DNA of 64,000 nucleotides from Providencia rettgeri (GCF_013255915.1 NZ_CP053896.1:1302001-1366000), one strand, 5' to 3'; positions 8,242-18,208 are shown, numbered from the stretch's first letter. Numbers and translations: made by a program. Notes: generated by a model from the sequence alone, not told the origin.

Positions 8242-11205
8242 CTAAAATTGCGCATTTAATCCTAAGCGTAGTGTGCGGCCCGGGGCTGGCATCATACTAC
8301 GTGTCAGTGGGTCGATATAATAACGATCAGTTAAGTTGGTTACTAAGAATTCGACATTAATATTTTTGTCAATTTGGTAACTTGCATAGGCATCCGCTGT
8401 AAAGGTGGGTGTCCAGTGCATTGGGCTGTTGTTCGCCATCGAATAACTTCCCGGGAACTGTTGCATCAGTTTACGTTCATCTTTATTTTGCACACTACTG
8501 GTATAACGTAAACGTGTTCCCACTTCGAGATCTTCATCCATAAAGCGCATGCCTAGGTTGGAGTTAATCGCATATTTAGGCTGTAATTGTGTGCGTAAAA
8601 AGCCACCGGGGAAACCTGCTGTTGTACATTGGGAGAGATTATAACGGTTAGTTGGGTCCAAATTAGCGGGTGCGGAGTCATCACAAACCTCATTTTTGAG
8701 GCGGTAATCAACACCAATATCCATAAATACCCCGCCATTATCGTAGCGAGCCAAGGCTTCAATCCCTGCGGTTTTATGTTCTTTTACTTGAACAAAATTA
8801 AGACGCCCATCGCGGTCAAATGCATTTTCGATGACCGTATGGTAATAGCCTATTTTAACATCGGCATGGCGGTCTGCTCCGAGTAAACCCTGTAAATTAC
8901 GTGAATAACCAAATTCAAAGGTTTTTGCACGTTCAGGTTTAAATGCCATCCTCTCTTTACGAGCTTCACTTTCGCCTGCAAATCCAATGCTACTTTCGAA
9001 GATACTCGGTAAGCGTACTGTTTCAATGTAACGTGCATAAACACGGTCGTTATCAGACAACCAAATATTGGCACCAAAAGCGGGGGCCCAGTCATGGCTT
9101 TTTTGCTTGCCTGAGAATTTCCATTTTTCTTCTTCAGTAAGTTCACGTTTGATGTCATCTGATGGGTGTGAGTAACTTGAACCATACACATAAACTTCTT
9201 TACCGGTTACTGGGTCGACTGCGCGAGCTTGAGAGTCAAAAGTTCCGTTATGGAAAGGGTTCGTTTTGGTGGTATAGCGCCCATCGTTATCTGATTTCCA
9301 TTCAGTGCGGAAATTAACGTCTAAAACGCCATTTTCTTCTGGGTGCTGAGAGTTTTTTCTCTTGGTGATGAAAACGGTATAGTTCGTATCATCAAGTCCT
9401 ATTGTTTTGAGTAAGATTTGTTTATTTTGATAGGCACCATTGAAGGGTTGGTAACCATTGGCAACAGCCTTATTATATTCTTCTTGAGTTAAAATTCGGT
9501 TGTAATTGATCTGTTTTGCAAGTCGCTCATCAGGGTTTTGAAAACCTTTGGTTCGATTGCGCATTTGCTCTTTTAAGTAATCATCCTCTGTCCAGCCATC
9601 AATATATTTTGCACCAGCATCCAATTCCAGCCAACTCGTTGGACGATAGTTAAAGTTAAAGGCAATACTGGTTTCTTGCCGATGTCCTTTACGTGGAAGG
9701 GCAATAAACGGGCTAGCCGTCTGCGATGGTGGTACGTCGTTAGAGTCTAATTTTTCTTTGAGCATTGAGCCGCGAATGGTTAAATCAAGATCGGGGGTGA
9801 GCGCCATGGTATTGCGTAAATTAAATCCAATACGGTCATTTTCAGAATTGGTTGCTGCGGTATTAATTAAAGTTCCATCAATGTTAGGATCTCTTCCATC
9901 ACCATAACCATATTCAAACCCCCAATCACGTTCTTTAGGCTCTCGTGGGTAACCACCAGAGGTGTTGGTATCTCCTACCGAATGCGTCATCCACACATTT
10001 GCATTTAGGTCAATCCATTGATTATATTCAGGTTTCCATTTGTATTCCGCATTATAGGCATTGACCGTAAAGTGAGCTAATGGCCATTGTGGTAATACTT
10101 GTTTTCCTTCCAGCTCAGCAAATCCTAAACGTGAAGGCATAATTTCACCATAGGTACTTTCACTCCGGCGAAAGCCAAGGTGTAATGTTTGGTTTTCAGT
10201 GAGATATAAATTGGTTTTGACTAAATAGGATTCCAGCTCATTAGAGGTATTAGTCACTTCTTTTCCGGGGCGAAATACATTCGCGGCAAAAGGTAAATAA
10301 GGGTCTGGGCCAAGTTGTTGCTGTACTGTTTGTTGTTCATTTAATTGAACAGATTCTTTATAACGGTGAGCGCCATTTTTCCCCGCAAAGTAATTACCTT
10401 GCCGGCGATAAGCATAGGCGGCCATTAAATCAAATTTTTCTTGTCGGGTCCCAACCGCGATCCTTCCTCCGTTATCTTTAAAATTGAAAAATTGAGCATT
10501 TCCACGGGATTTCGGTGTTATGTTAACAACGGGGTCGGAAAGGACAGAGTTCTTATTTTTATAAATCTCAGGGTGATCTCGGTAATCTTCGCCATAACCA
10601 TAGTGGGGAATACGTTCACGAGTTGAATTACTGCTGGTTTCCAATTTTAAGCTGACACCAAACTTTTCATCCGGTGCAACAACATCATCTATCCCTATGG
10701 TTCTGATGGCTATCCCTCCACCGACAGAGGTTTTTATATCGCCAGCGAGAGAACCACTTTTTTCAATCTCAATGCTACTAATGAGGTTTGGGTCCACATA
10801 GTTACGGTTATTTGCGCCATTATAACCCCGATAAACGGTGAGTGATTGTTCTGTGCCGTCAACCGTGACAGGAACACGCTCTTGCCCTTGGATCCCTCGA
10901 ATATTTGGGTCTAACGCACCACTGTTTCTCGCATCACCGCTATAGACACCAACTGCACTATTTAGCACATCTGCAGTACTGGTGCCTTTATAACGTTCAA
11001 CAAGGTCTTTTCCTAAATAAATTTTAGAACCTTTGGCATCATATTGGTCATCGTAACCTTGTTGATCTCGTTCTTTGATGGTTTTTGCTGAATCTTGAAC
11101 GGTAATGGTGCCGAGGTGTTCTTCTTTTTCCCCTAAAGCGGTTATTGGAATCAAAAGAGCAGTAATAATTGCAGTAGTAATAGGTGTTAATTTGTATTTA
11201 TACAT
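8242..11205 (-). CDS. TonB-dependent outer-membrane receptor, probably for heme or hemoprotein
   Basis: A 987-residue outer-membrane receptor. The signal peptide covers about residues 1-25. A TonB-box-like segment (LGTITVQD) follows, then a plug domain (about 60-180, with the PNIRGIQGQERVPVTVDG core), then a 22-strand barrel ending in the C-terminal aromatic signature LRLGLNAQF. Its size and long loops fit the hemoglobin/heme/transferrin receptor group. It is the third gene of a minus-strand operon after a hemophilin-like protein and a Slam exporter, 24 bases from the latter. In Acinetobacter such a receptor takes heme from the hemophore HphA. Import would need TonB, and a tonB gene lies at 45080-45826. 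Heme as ligand is inferred from context. Confidence 0.85.
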   Translation of the reverse strand: MYKYKLTPITTAIITALLIPITALGEKEEHLGTITVQDSAKTIKERDQQGYDDQYDAKGSKIYLGKDLVERYKGTSTADVLNSAVGVYSGDARNSGALDPNIRGIQGQERVPVTVDGTEQSLTVYRGYNGANNRNYVDPNLISSIEIEKSGSLAGDIKTSVGGGIAIRTIGIDDVVAPDEKFGVSLKLETSSNSTRERIPHYGYGEDYRDHPEIYKNKNSVLSDPVVNITPKSRGNAQFFNFKDNGGRIAVGTRQEKFDLMAAYAYRRQGNYFAGKNGAHRYKESVQLNEQQTVQQQLGPDPYLPFAANVFRPGKEVTNTSNELESYLVKTNLYLTENQTLHLGFRRSESTYGEIMPSRLGFAELEGKQVLPQWPLAHFTVNAYNAEYKWKPEYNQWIDLNANVWMTHSVGDTNTSGGYPREPKERDWGFEYGYGDGRDPNIDGTLINTAATNSENDRIGFNLRNTMALTPDLDLTIRGSMLKEKLDSNDVPPSQTASPFIALPRKGHRQETSIAFNFNYRPTSWLELDAGAKYIDGWTEDDYLKEQMRNRTKGFQNPDERLAKQINYNRILTQEEYNKAVANGYQPFNGAYQNKQILLKTIGLDDTNYTVFITKRKNSQHPEENGVLDVNFRTEWKSDNDGRYTTKTNPFHNGTFDSQARAVDPVTGKEVYVYGSSYSHPSDDIKRELTEEEKWKFSGKQKSHDWAPAFGANIWLSDNDRVYARYIETVRLPSIFESSIGFAGESEARKERMAFKPERAKTFEFGYSRNLQGLLGADRHADVKIGYYHTVIENAFDRDGRLNFVQVKEHKTAGIEALARYDNGGVFMDIGVDYRLKNEVCDDSAPANLDPTNRYNLSQCTTAGFPGGFLRTQLQPKYAINSNLGMRFMDEDLEVGTRLRYTSSVQNKDERKLMQQFPGSYSMANNSPMHWTPTFTADAYASYQIDKNINVEFLVTNLTDRYYIDPLTRSMMPAPGRTLRLGLNAQF

Positions 11206-11229
11206 AGTGTTTTCTCTGTGCCATAACGC

Positions 11230-12684
11230 TTAAAAGCGGGTTTCTAACCCAATAGAAATTTCGTGCTGGTGGTAGGAGTAAATTCCATCCGCGGAACTGC
11301 GATTGTCACGAAAGCGGTAACTGGTATAAGGCGTGAATGTGAGCAATGAATAATTTGGAAAACTGAGTCGCGCAAAATACATGGCTTCTTTATCATGGCG
11401 TTTTACATTCAACATTTGGTTGAAGGCCTTGAATTGGCTTTCTCGATAAGTTGCGAGTGCCAGTAAATGAATATCGGGCGTGAGTACGGTATACAAGCCG
11501 CCTCGGATGCCTAGCTGGTCATAATCATCACTACGAACTTCAGTCGTGAGACGAGTCGCATCAGCCCCTAAAAAGAGGGAAGTATCTGGGGTAATACCAT
11601 AGACACCCGTTAGATGTAGGCTACTTCGATTGCCATCAGCACTGTCATACGGTTTTTGGTAATGAAGTTGTTGATAGTCAGCGGAGGTACTGAGGATAAC
11701 CCGAGGTGTAAATTGGTAGTCAGCTTCAATTTTACCGCCCATACCTAAATAGCGGCGCTTTTCATTAACCGTTTTTAATTCAATTAATGGGCCAAAGGCG
11801 ATAGTCGTATTTGCATCATTAAAACGATATAAAGTTGCTAAAGAAGAAGTGTTTTCACTGAATTCAGCATAGTGAGGATAGCGGTCGCCATAAGATGTTC
11901 CCTTGATTTGCAGGGAATGGTTGCTCGATATAGGAATAATTTTACTTAGGCTTGCGTCATAGGTGAGCCCTGGCGATGACTTAGGGTTAGCCATTTTCCA
12001 GGTTCCCCCCGGAGTTTCCCAAACTTTATTTTTATCAGGAACTTGATTGATATTACTGTTGTATTTATAGCCAAAAGAGAGGCTTCCTGTCCAAGTAGTA
12101 CGGTTTTCTATAGCATCAATAAATTGTTGAATGGTTTGCTTTACACTGGCAGGTAATGCGAGTGTTTCATCGTTGATTAAATTTTGGAATAAAGCCAAAG
12201 ACTCCTTATTTTGATTATCTTCAAAATAAGCTCGTGCAAGTTCCAACTTAATGCGAAGAAACTTTGGTGACAGTGCCAGTATTTGTTGGTAGTGGGCAAT
12301 TGCTTCAGGGTAATGGTTTTGTGCTTTAGCGGTTTCTGCTTTTGCAAATAAAATAAGCAATGGGTCCGCATCAGTTAGTTGCTGGTAGCGAGGCAATAAG
12401 CGTTGTACGTCTTGAAATTGCCGATGGTTGATTGCCAGATAAATTGCCTGTCCTAAGTCTTGAGCGTTATTTTTTAGGGTATAGTTTTCCCCATTTAGTT
12501 TTATTGATAGGTCATCAGGGAGTAGCAATTGGTCTTTATTGGGGACAACTGCACTTTTATCACGATAATTTTGTTTATCTTTTTGCCATAACAGCTGTTC
12601 TCGGTCAGTATCCAAGCTAGCTGGAAATGCAGAGAACGCAACCATAAGCATCATAATGGCAGGGGGTAATAGCAGATATCGCAT
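11230..12684 (-). CDS. Slam (surface lipoprotein assembly modulator, DUF560, type XI secretion) outer-membrane exporter
   Basis: A 484-residue Slam-family protein. A signal peptide (MRYLLLPPAIMMLMVAFSAFPA) is followed by a periplasmic TPR-like domain (about residues 70-190, with EAIAHYQQILALSP and the family LELARAYFEDNQ motif) and a 14-strand barrel ending IGLETRF. Slams move TbpB-like lipoproteins or hemophores across the outer membrane. The ATG at 12684 is chosen because the signal peptide starts there; a GTG at 12729 would add 15 residues in front of it. The ribosome site is weak, and an 80-base spacer separates it from the hemophilin gene, so its level may be set below that of the hemophore. 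The receptor gene follows within 25 bases. Confidence 0.87.
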   Translation of the reverse strand: MRYLLLPPAIMMLMVAFSAFPASLDTDREQLLWQKDKQNYRDKSAVVPNKDQLLLPDDLSIKLNGENYTLKNNAQDLGQAIYLAINHRQFQDVQRLLPRYQQLTDADPLLILFAKAETAKAQNHYPEAIAHYQQILALSPKFLRIKLELARAYFEDNQNKESLALFQNLINDETLALPASVKQTIQQFIDAIENRTTWTGSLSFGYKYNSNINQVPDKNKVWETPGGTWKMANPKSSPGLTYDASLSKIIPISSNHSLQIKGTSYGDRYPHYAEFSENTSSLATLYRFNDANTTIAFGPLIELKTVNEKRRYLGMGGKIEADYQFTPRVILSTSADYQQLHYQKPYDSADGNRSSLHLTGVYGITPDTSLFLGADATRLTTEVRSDDYDQLGIRGGLYTVLTPDIHLLALATYRESQFKAFNQMLNVKRHDKEAMYFARLSFPNYSLLTFTPYTSYRFRDNRSSADGIYSYHQHEISIGLETRF

Positions 12685-12763
12685 AGGATTAGCTTCGGTA
12701 ATAAAAGGCTGTGGCCAACTACCTGTCACGTTTTATGGTTGGCCACTGAGGTTAATTTACGGA

Positions 12764-13510
12764 TTACTGGGAGATATTCCCACGGCTTCCACCAAAGGCC
12801 ATGTCTTTGCTGTGGTCGCTAAATTCAGTTACCCCTGCAATATGTTTAGCTTGGTCGCCAAAGAAGTGCCCATTTGTTGAGCCTGATTCACCATTAAGAG
12901 TGGCCGCTCCGGCGAAAGTGGCATTGTTATTTATGGTGGCATTAATATTGGTTGCACCAATATTCCCTGCTAAGGATTTAGTTCCAAAGTTGGCTGTCAG
13001 AGTACCTGCGGCTAGGGCACCTCCATTATATTGGCTTATCCCTTTAACAGAGTATTCCGCAGTGCCCGCTGTTGGCATATTGGTGGTGACATCTTTACCA
13101 GAGTAGTAAGCCGTGTGTGTTGTGTCACTAGCTTGTCCGGTTGATGACCATTCGCCGAAATAGACTTCTGCATCTGCTACTTTTGCAAAGTTAAATACGC
13201 CCATTTTGTCATGTGAACCAGAGCTATTAGGCATAGAGACCACATGTGCTTCATTCCCTGGTTGTTTTGGCGCCATTTTTGTTAACCCAGAGAATGAAAT
13301 GATTTTTCCACCGTAAACAGATTGCACACCAATACCAGGATCACCCGCAGCACCACCATGTCCACCACCGGTTCCTTCTGTCGCTCCAACACGAATGGAA
13401 GGTTCATTGGGATCGAAAGGTTGGCTTTGGCCAGAACCGATTGCTGCAGAAGCACCAAAAGTCATTGTGCAGGTTGCGAGTGCTAGAGCGATAATATTTA
13501 ACTTTTTCAT
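12764..13510 (-). CDS. Secreted hemophilin-like hemophore, probable Slam substrate
   Basis: A 248-residue secreted protein with a signal peptidase I site after about residue 22 (GASA). There is no lipobox Cys, so it should be released rather than anchored. The N-terminal part is Gly/His-rich (GTGGGHGGAAG). The C-terminal half has the TbpB-type small barrel pattern: repeated GTLTANF, INATINNNATF, then NGHFFGDQAKHIAGV and a final DMAFGGSRG, which is the sequence hallmark of Slam substrates. Relatives HphA (Acinetobacter) and HrpC (Xenorhabdus) bind heme with His residues in the N-terminal domain. It is the first gene of the operon, with a good GGAG ribosome site and Fur-like sites upstream. Heme binding by this protein is inferred. 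Confidence 0.82.
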   Translation of the reverse strand: MKKLNIIALALATCTMTFGASAAIGSGQSQPFDPNEPSIRVGATEGTGGGHGGAAGDPGIGVQSVYGGKIISFSGLTKMAPKQPGNEAHVVSMPNSSGSHDKMGVFNFAKVADAEVYFGEWSSTGQASDTTHTAYYSGKDVTTNMPTAGTAEYSVKGISQYNGGALAAGTLTANFGTKSLAGNIGATNINATINNNATFAGAATLNGESGSTNGHFFGDQAKHIAGVTEFSDHSKDMAFGGSRGNISQ

Positions 13511-13992
13511 CGAAATACTCCATTTTTATTAAAGATATTAACGATACTATTGATTAAGAAATTATTATTTCGCATATATATGACGAGAGTTATTAAATCA
13601 AATAATAATATAAATGCAAATGATAATTCTTCGCATTAACATTAAAATAATTATGGGTATCAATGGGATAGTGGTATTTAGTTTATTGTTAGTTGTTGAT
13701 ATTACGATTTATTTTTGTAATTAATTTGTTGGTTTATCAATTTTTATGATAATTATTTTTTAATAAAAAAGTTAAACTAGTCACATTTTAATGTGTTTGA
13801 TTAAAAGAGTTACATAAAAAACATTAAAGTTAGTGTTGTTTACTGTTTCATCATCGGCGCTAGTCAATGGCGGACTAAATAAATTAAAATAGTAAATGAA
13901 AATAAGGCGCATTATCATTAATGGTGTGGTAATTTAGCTTTTACCGATCACTATTAGATTAATATTTACTCAAAATGCTAAGGGATAAAGTA
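13511..13992. other. Divergent intergenic region with Fur-like sites
   Basis: Separates the hemophilin operon from the NAD(P)-binding protein gene. It contains the Fur-like site at 13616-13634 and a second weaker 7-1-7 match at 13747-13761 (tgataattatttttt). The rest is very AT-rich and shows no gene. Confidence 0.5.
13616..13634 (-). promoter_or_regulatory. Fur-like box ahead of the hemophilin operon
   Basis: gcaaatgataattcttcgc matches the 19-base Fur consensus at 13 positions by hand count, including the complete core TGATAAT. It lies 106-124 bases before the hemophilin start codon. Iron repression of a heme-capture operon would be expected. Confidence 0.55.
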
Positions 13993-14616
13993 ATGGCACC
14001 ATGGTTAATTTTTGGCGCTGGTGGAAAAGGTGTTGGCCATCAGATTGCTCAGTTGGCAATAGCAGAGAAACATCCTGTCATCGCAGTTGTACGTAATAGG
14101 CAATCTGCAGCAGCGTTAGAGGCTGTAGGGGTGCAAGTTTTCATCGGCGATGCTTGTGATAGCGAGGTGGTTAAAGCTGCATGCCATGCCGCAGGAACAA
14201 ATGCCACAGTTATTTCAACCATGGGAGGTACGCAAGATTATTTAGCTCACCGTACGGTGATTGATTGTGCCGAGCAAGCGGGTATATCTCGCATGGTGTT
14301 AGTTACGTCATTAGGCTGTGGAGATTCATGGCCTTATTTATCTGCTCGGTCACGCGCTGCGTTTGGTCAGGCAGTGAGAGAAAAATCCCTTGCGGAATCA
14401 TGGCTACAAACTAGCTCGTTAGATTATGTGATTATTCGCCCTGGTGGGTTATTACATGGTGAACCAACGGGAAAAGCAGTTCTTCAACAAGAGGTTGAAG
14501 TTCATGGGTTAGTGATGCGCGCGGATGTTGCTTCACATGTTTACCAGTTGGCTAAGCAAGGGGAATTGAAAAAACAAATTTATAGCGTGGTACAACCCGG
14601 TCTGACACCCTCTTAA
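13993..14616 (+). CDS. NAD(P)-binding Rossmann-fold oxidoreductase (atypical SDR, NAD(P)H-binding type)
   Basis: A 207-residue protein of the NmrA/YwnB-like atypical short-chain dehydrogenase group. The nucleotide loop is FGAGGKGVG at residues 5-13; a mid-domain VISTMGG and a VTSLGCG strand follow, and the C-terminal IIRPGGL is the usual RPG motif of these proteins. The catalytic YxxxK of classical SDRs is not evident. The ATG at 13993 is preferred to the upstream ATG at 13975, because AAGGG sits about nine bases before it and the Rossmann motif starts directly after. Function unknown; a redox sensor or flavin/quinone reductase-like role is possible. No clear operon partner. Confidence 0.7.
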   Translation: MAPWLIFGAGGKGVGHQIAQLAIAEKHPVIAVVRNRQSAAALEAVGVQVFIGDACDSEVVKAACHAAGTNATVISTMGGTQDYLAHRTVIDCAEQAGISRMVLVTSLGCGDSWPYLSARSRAAFGQAVREKSLAESWLQTSSLDYVIIRPGGLLHGEPTGKAVLQQEVEVHGLVMRADVASHVYQLAKQGELKKQIYSVVQPGLTPS

Positions 14617-14633
14617 TAAAACCAAGGTTTTTT

Positions 14634-14951
14634 TTGCATAGTGACAACGACATCATAACTATCCTCAATTACTTGTTTATTGCCTTAGACTCGTATAATT
14701 TTGAACAAGTTATTCAAGTTTTAGGGGAACAAACAGAAAAGCATAAGGAGACAATCATGAATATTGCGCAACGATTGCAAGATAAAGGACGACAAGAAGG
14801 ACGGCAAGAAGGGCTGCAGGAAGGATTTCAAAAAGGCAAAGAAGAGGCAAATATAACAACGGCACGGAATCTTTTGGAACAAGGAGTTAGTATCGAGATA
14901 ATAATGAAAAGCACTGGGCTGAGCCGTGAAAAACTTATTTCTTTACAGTAA
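14634..14951 (+). pseudogene. C-terminal remnant of an Rpn (YhgA-like) nuclease gene
   Basis: An open frame of 105 codons from a TTG encodes only the end of an Rpn-family recombination-promoting nuclease: a helix around residues 10-30 (NYLFIALDSYNFEQVIQVL), then the Gln/Gly/Glu-rich repeat RQEGRQEGLQEGFQKG, then the C-terminal helical domain GVSIEIIMKSTGLSREKL. The PD-(D/E)XK nuclease domain of about 200 residues that should come first is absent; the preceding gene ends 17 bases before this frame. The gene has therefore lost its 5' part. The remaining frame still carries a separate internal start (see the entry at 14757). Confidence 0.7.
14757..14951 (+). CDS. RpnS-like intragenic small protein, possible orphan antitoxin
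   Basis: A 64-residue protein from an ATG inside the Rpn remnant. A perfect AAGGAG (14745-14750) stands six bases before this ATG, a much better site than any near the TTG of the longer frame. It holds the Gln/Glu/Gly-rich linker and the C-terminal helices (SIEIIMKSTGLSREKLISLQ). In E. coli, rpn genes use an internal start to make RpnS, a short form that blocks the full-length toxic nuclease. Preservation of this start after loss of the nuclease domain suggests that the short form may still be made. Antitoxin activity is inferred from the family. Confidence 0.55.
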   Translation: MNIAQRLQDKGRQEGRQEGLQEGFQKGKEEANITTARNLLEQGVSIEIIMKSTGLSREKLISLQ

Positions 14952-14975
14952 CTCAGGTGTTATGACTCAGATTTA

Positions 14976-15004
14976 AAAGGGATATTATTTATCAATATCC
15001 CTTT
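14976..15004. terminator. Terminator between the Rpn remnant and torD
   Basis: aaagggatatt (14976-14986) pairs perfectly with aatatcccttt (14994-15004), loop 7, A-run left and T-run right. It lies between converging genes and can serve both. Confidence 0.7.
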
Positions 15005-15050
15005 ATTTAATAATAGTTGAATAATATATAAATTATTTAAATGGCATCTA

Positions 15051-15665
15051 CTAGGTTTGCTTATCCCATTGAACTAGCGCTAACGACAGTTGACTCAAAG
15101 CGGCATAAAAACCAAACTCATCATATCGTTGGCAATTTTGGCTAAATACCGGTAGCCATTGCAGTAAAAGTGATAAAGTTTTTAGGCGTAACTGTTTCAC
15201 TTTTTCTTGGTCCAAATGGGCTTCATTTAATGAAAAATGTAAGTGACTTAATAGCTCCAAAAAAATTGAAATATGGTCAGAAGGCTCGTTAAATGCCTCA
15301 CTGGTTTCCATTCCTGCCTCGGCTAATAGGTACTTAATCTGTTCATTACCATGTTTACTGTTTGGATAAACTGAGGCGTAAGGTAAGGCTGATTGTTTAT
15401 CTGACATTAAGAATAAACTACAAAAATCTGCGGCTAATTCGAGCTGAGCATCATTTCGCATCATTAGCGCTTTGATTTTTGTTTTAACCTCTTGAATTAG
15501 CGAAGTTAAAACAGGTTCCTGCTCGATAGTCGTAAACCAATCCATCATTTCGCTAGATTGAATCTGTGCTAACGTTGCATTATCTAATTCACGTGAGAAC
15601 AATTGTGCTAGCCATGCATAAACACATGCTATTTGTTCTGGCGACAAAGTGATTTGTTTTGTCAT
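15051..15665 (-). CDS. torD: TorD, chaperone of TMAO reductase TorA
   Basis: A 204-residue all-helical cytoplasmic chaperone of the TorD/DmsD family. It binds the Tat signal and core of apo-TorA and helps insertion of the bis-MGD cofactor before export. The family helix is seen as ASVYPNSK followed by the hinge motif [16 protein letters not shown] (E-P-x-D-H), the strongest signature. It is the last gene of torCAD and overlaps the torA stop by four bases (ATGA), so translation is coupled. Length matches E. coli TorD (199). Confidence 0.92.
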   Translation of the reverse strand: MTKQITLSPEQIACVYAWLAQLFSRELDNATLAQIQSSEMMDWFTTIEQEPVLTSLIQEVKTKIKALMMRNDAQLELAADFCSLFLMSDKQSALPYASVYPNSKHGNEQIKYLLAEAGMETSEAFNEPSDHISIFLELLSHLHFSLNEAHLDQEKVKQLRLKTLSLLLQWLPVFSQNCQRYDEFGFYAALSQLSLALVQWDKQT

Positions 15666-18208
15666 TTGTTCACCTGTGATGCAGGAACATATTCACATTG
15701 AGCAACCATTTCAATTGGCCCATCGAATGCATTGACATTATCCACTTGTCCTGTGTATTTTTCTATCTCCACTAAGGTTGTATGTGCGCTGGTGGCCTGC
15801 GCTAATTGAGAGGTTCCAATATCAAGCGTTAATACGTTTGGGTTTCCGTATTTGCACAGGGAATTGATTTCTCCACCCTTAGTCGGGTCATACCAAGCTC
15901 CTTCATGGATACGAGCAACGCCTTCTGTATATAAGTCAGAAACTACGGCTCCTGCTAACACTTGCCCGCGGTCGTTGAAAACACGAACAATATCACCATT
16001 TTGTATGCCTCTAGCTTTCGCATCTTGAGGGCTAATAAAGACCGGCTCTTTGCCACTCACAGAATAATATTGACGTAATACAGGGGACTCGCACAATTGT
16101 GAGTGTAAACGAAAATCGGGATGTGCGGATTGCAAATGTAGTGGCCATTTTTTTGAACCTGGACCACCATGAGAGCGTTCTGCTTTTTCGAACCACATTG
16201 GGTGACCTTGGCAATCATCATATTGCATATCAGCAATAGTTTTTGAGTAAATTTCAATTAAACCACTCGGTGTCCCTAAAGGTTCTAAGTCGGGATCTTC
16301 CCTAAATGCTTGATGACGAACAAACATTTGTGGATGTTCAAATTCCACATAGCCTTCTTTTTCCCAGAACGTATCGAAGGAGGGTAAATGAATACCACGG
16401 CCTTTTCCTTGTTGGCTGCCTTCTTGCCAAATGCGTTTTAGCCAGCCCATTTCGTCCAAACCTTCAGTAAAGGCTTCTTCACGACCAAAACGGCGGCAGA
16501 GGTCACGTAAGATATCGAAGTCATTACGTGACTCAAACTGCGGTTCAACGAGTTGTTTCATCGCAATAATGCCACGGTTTGAGTGATTGCCGTATTGGTC
16601 AAGGTCATTACGTTCAAATTGTGTGGTTGCCGGTAATACGATATCGGCAAAACGACAGGTGGATGTCCATTGATTATCAATAGAGACAACCGTTTCTAGT
16701 TTGCGCCAACCTTCAATAATACGGTTAATTTGTTGGTGGCGGTGGAATGGGTTGGTTCCGGCAAATACACACATTTTTAGTGGAGGTAATTTAACTGCTT
16801 TACCGTTCCAGTTGATTGTTTTTCCGGGTTCTAAAATAGCATCAATAAAACGAGCAATAGGGATGGTGCTGCTGTAGCCTTTGTAGTCATTGTTATCATG
16901 AATAGGTGGCACTTTGGTTGAGCCGGAAAAACCACTTAAAATAATTCCCTGGCGGCTTGGGGTTCCTGCTCCATTATAGTGCCAACCGAAACCAAATCCT
17001 CCACCCGGTAAGCCAATCTGACCTAACATCGCAGCCAAAACGACAATCATCCAAGACCATTGTTCACCATGTTGCATACGTTGAACACACCAACCTGCGA
17101 TGATTTGGGTTCTATCTGCTGCCATTTGGCGGGCTAAAGCGCGGATTGTGTCGGCATCAATGCCACAGATTTCAGCCGCCCATTGTGCATCTTTGGGTTG
17201 TCCATCTGTTTTTCCCATTAAGTAGGGAACAAATTGCTCGAAACCAACACAATATTCTTTTAAGAAAGTTTTATCATGTAAGTCTTCACTGTAAAGTGTG
17301 TGGGCGATGGCTAATTGCAGTGGGACATCCGCTTGCGGGTTAATCGCAATATGCTGAACATTGGTACGCCCAAGGTAATCATGAGTTGATGTGATTATTG
17401 GATCGATACTGATGACTTTTATCTCGCCATTAGCGGCTTTTTCTTTCAGTTGTTCATAATATTCATAAACGTCATGATCAGGACACCACCAGTTAGCTTG
17501 TTGGTTTTTAATCAGGTCAGAGCCCCATAATACGATGGTTTTACTATTTTTAAGGACTAGCGGCCAAGAGGTTTGTTGTTCATAAACCTCCATTGACCCG
17601 ACAACTCGAGGTAAAATCACTTGTGCAGCACCCGTTGAGTAGTCTCCGCCAGTACTGACACTATTACCGTGCAGCGCAATGGCGCGGGCTAACATACCTG
17701 ATGCATTGTGGAGCATCCCTGTCGATTGCCAGCCATTTGCAGTAAGTAATCCACTTGGTCCATAAGTTGTTTGAATACGTTCTAATTCTTGATAGAACAA
17801 ATCAAGGGCCTCATCCCAAGAAACACGTACGAAGCGGTTATCACCTCGTTGTGAGGTGTCACTTAAATGACGTTTACGTAGCCAATCAACACGCACCATT
17901 GGGTAACGGATACGGGCAGTGCCATGCACATGGTCAGGCAATCCTGCAATCATTTTTGATGGAAATTTATCGTGTTCAAAGGGTTTTGCTTCGATAAAAC
18001 GGCCATCAACTACGGTAGCGCGAATTGCGCCCCAGTGTGACCCAGTTAGAATGCCTTCTTGTACCACCGCAGTTTGTTCTCCAGCTGTTGCAGCGTTAGC
18101 CTTACGTGGTGTTAATAGGGAAGGGCCTAACATACCCGCAACAGTGAGCCCGCCAAGCTGGAACAAAAAGTGTCGACGAGAAGCTTGAAAAGTTGGATTA
18201 TTTTTCAT
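15662..18208 (-). CDS. torA: TorA, periplasmic trimethylamine-N-oxide reductase
   Basis: An 848-residue molybdenum (bis-MGD) enzyme that reduces TMAO to trimethylamine. It has a Tat signal (SRRHFLFQ, residues 9-16, then a hydrophobic stretch ending ANA). The mature protein starts with the [11 protein letters not shown] segment typical of TorA and lacks an N-terminal Fe-S cluster motif. The serine Mo ligand lies in YSTGAAQV. Length equals E. coli TorA. The ATG at 18208 has GGAG six bases upstream; the frame stays open 16 codons further, but that part has no signal features. It overlaps torC by 11 bases. Electrons come from menaquinol through TorC. Confidence 0.95.
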   Translation of the reverse strand: MKNNPTFQASRRHFLFQLGGLTVAGMLGPSLLTPRKANAATAGEQTAVVQEGILTGSHWGAIRATVVDGRFIEAKPFEHDKFPSKMIAGLPDHVHGTARIRYPMVRVDWLRKRHLSDTSQRGDNRFVRVSWDEALDLFYQELERIQTTYGPSGLLTANGWQSTGMLHNASGMLARAIALHGNSVSTGGDYSTGAAQVILPRVVGSMEVYEQQTSWPLVLKNSKTIVLWGSDLIKNQQANWWCPDHDVYEYYEQLKEKAANGEIKVISIDPIITSTHDYLGRTNVQHIAINPQADVPLQLAIAHTLYSEDLHDKTFLKEYCVGFEQFVPYLMGKTDGQPKDAQWAAEICGIDADTIRALARQMAADRTQIIAGWCVQRMQHGEQWSWMIVVLAAMLGQIGLPGGGFGFGWHYNGAGTPSRQGIILSGFSGSTKVPPIHDNNDYKGYSSTIPIARFIDAILEPGKTINWNGKAVKLPPLKMCVFAGTNPFHRHQQINRIIEGWRKLETVVSIDNQWTSTCRFADIVLPATTQFERNDLDQYGNHSNRGIIAMKQLVEPQFESRNDFDILRDLCRRFGREEAFTEGLDEMGWLKRIWQEGSQQGKGRGIHLPSFDTFWEKEGYVEFEHPQMFVRHQAFREDPDLEPLGTPSGLIEIYSKTIADMQYDDCQGHPMWFEKAERSHGGPGSKKWPLHLQSAHPDFRLHSQLCESPVLRQYYSVSGKEPVFISPQDAKARGIQNGDIVRVFNDRGQVLAGAVVSDLYTEGVARIHEGAWYDPTKGGEINSLCKYGNPNVLTLDIGTSQLAQATSAHTTLVEIEKYTGQVDNVNAFDGPIEMVAQCEYVPASQVNK

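Noticed and set aside
8553-9191. Several frames of 65-113 codons inside the TonB receptor gene
   Set aside because: Shadows of the receptor coding sequence in other frames.
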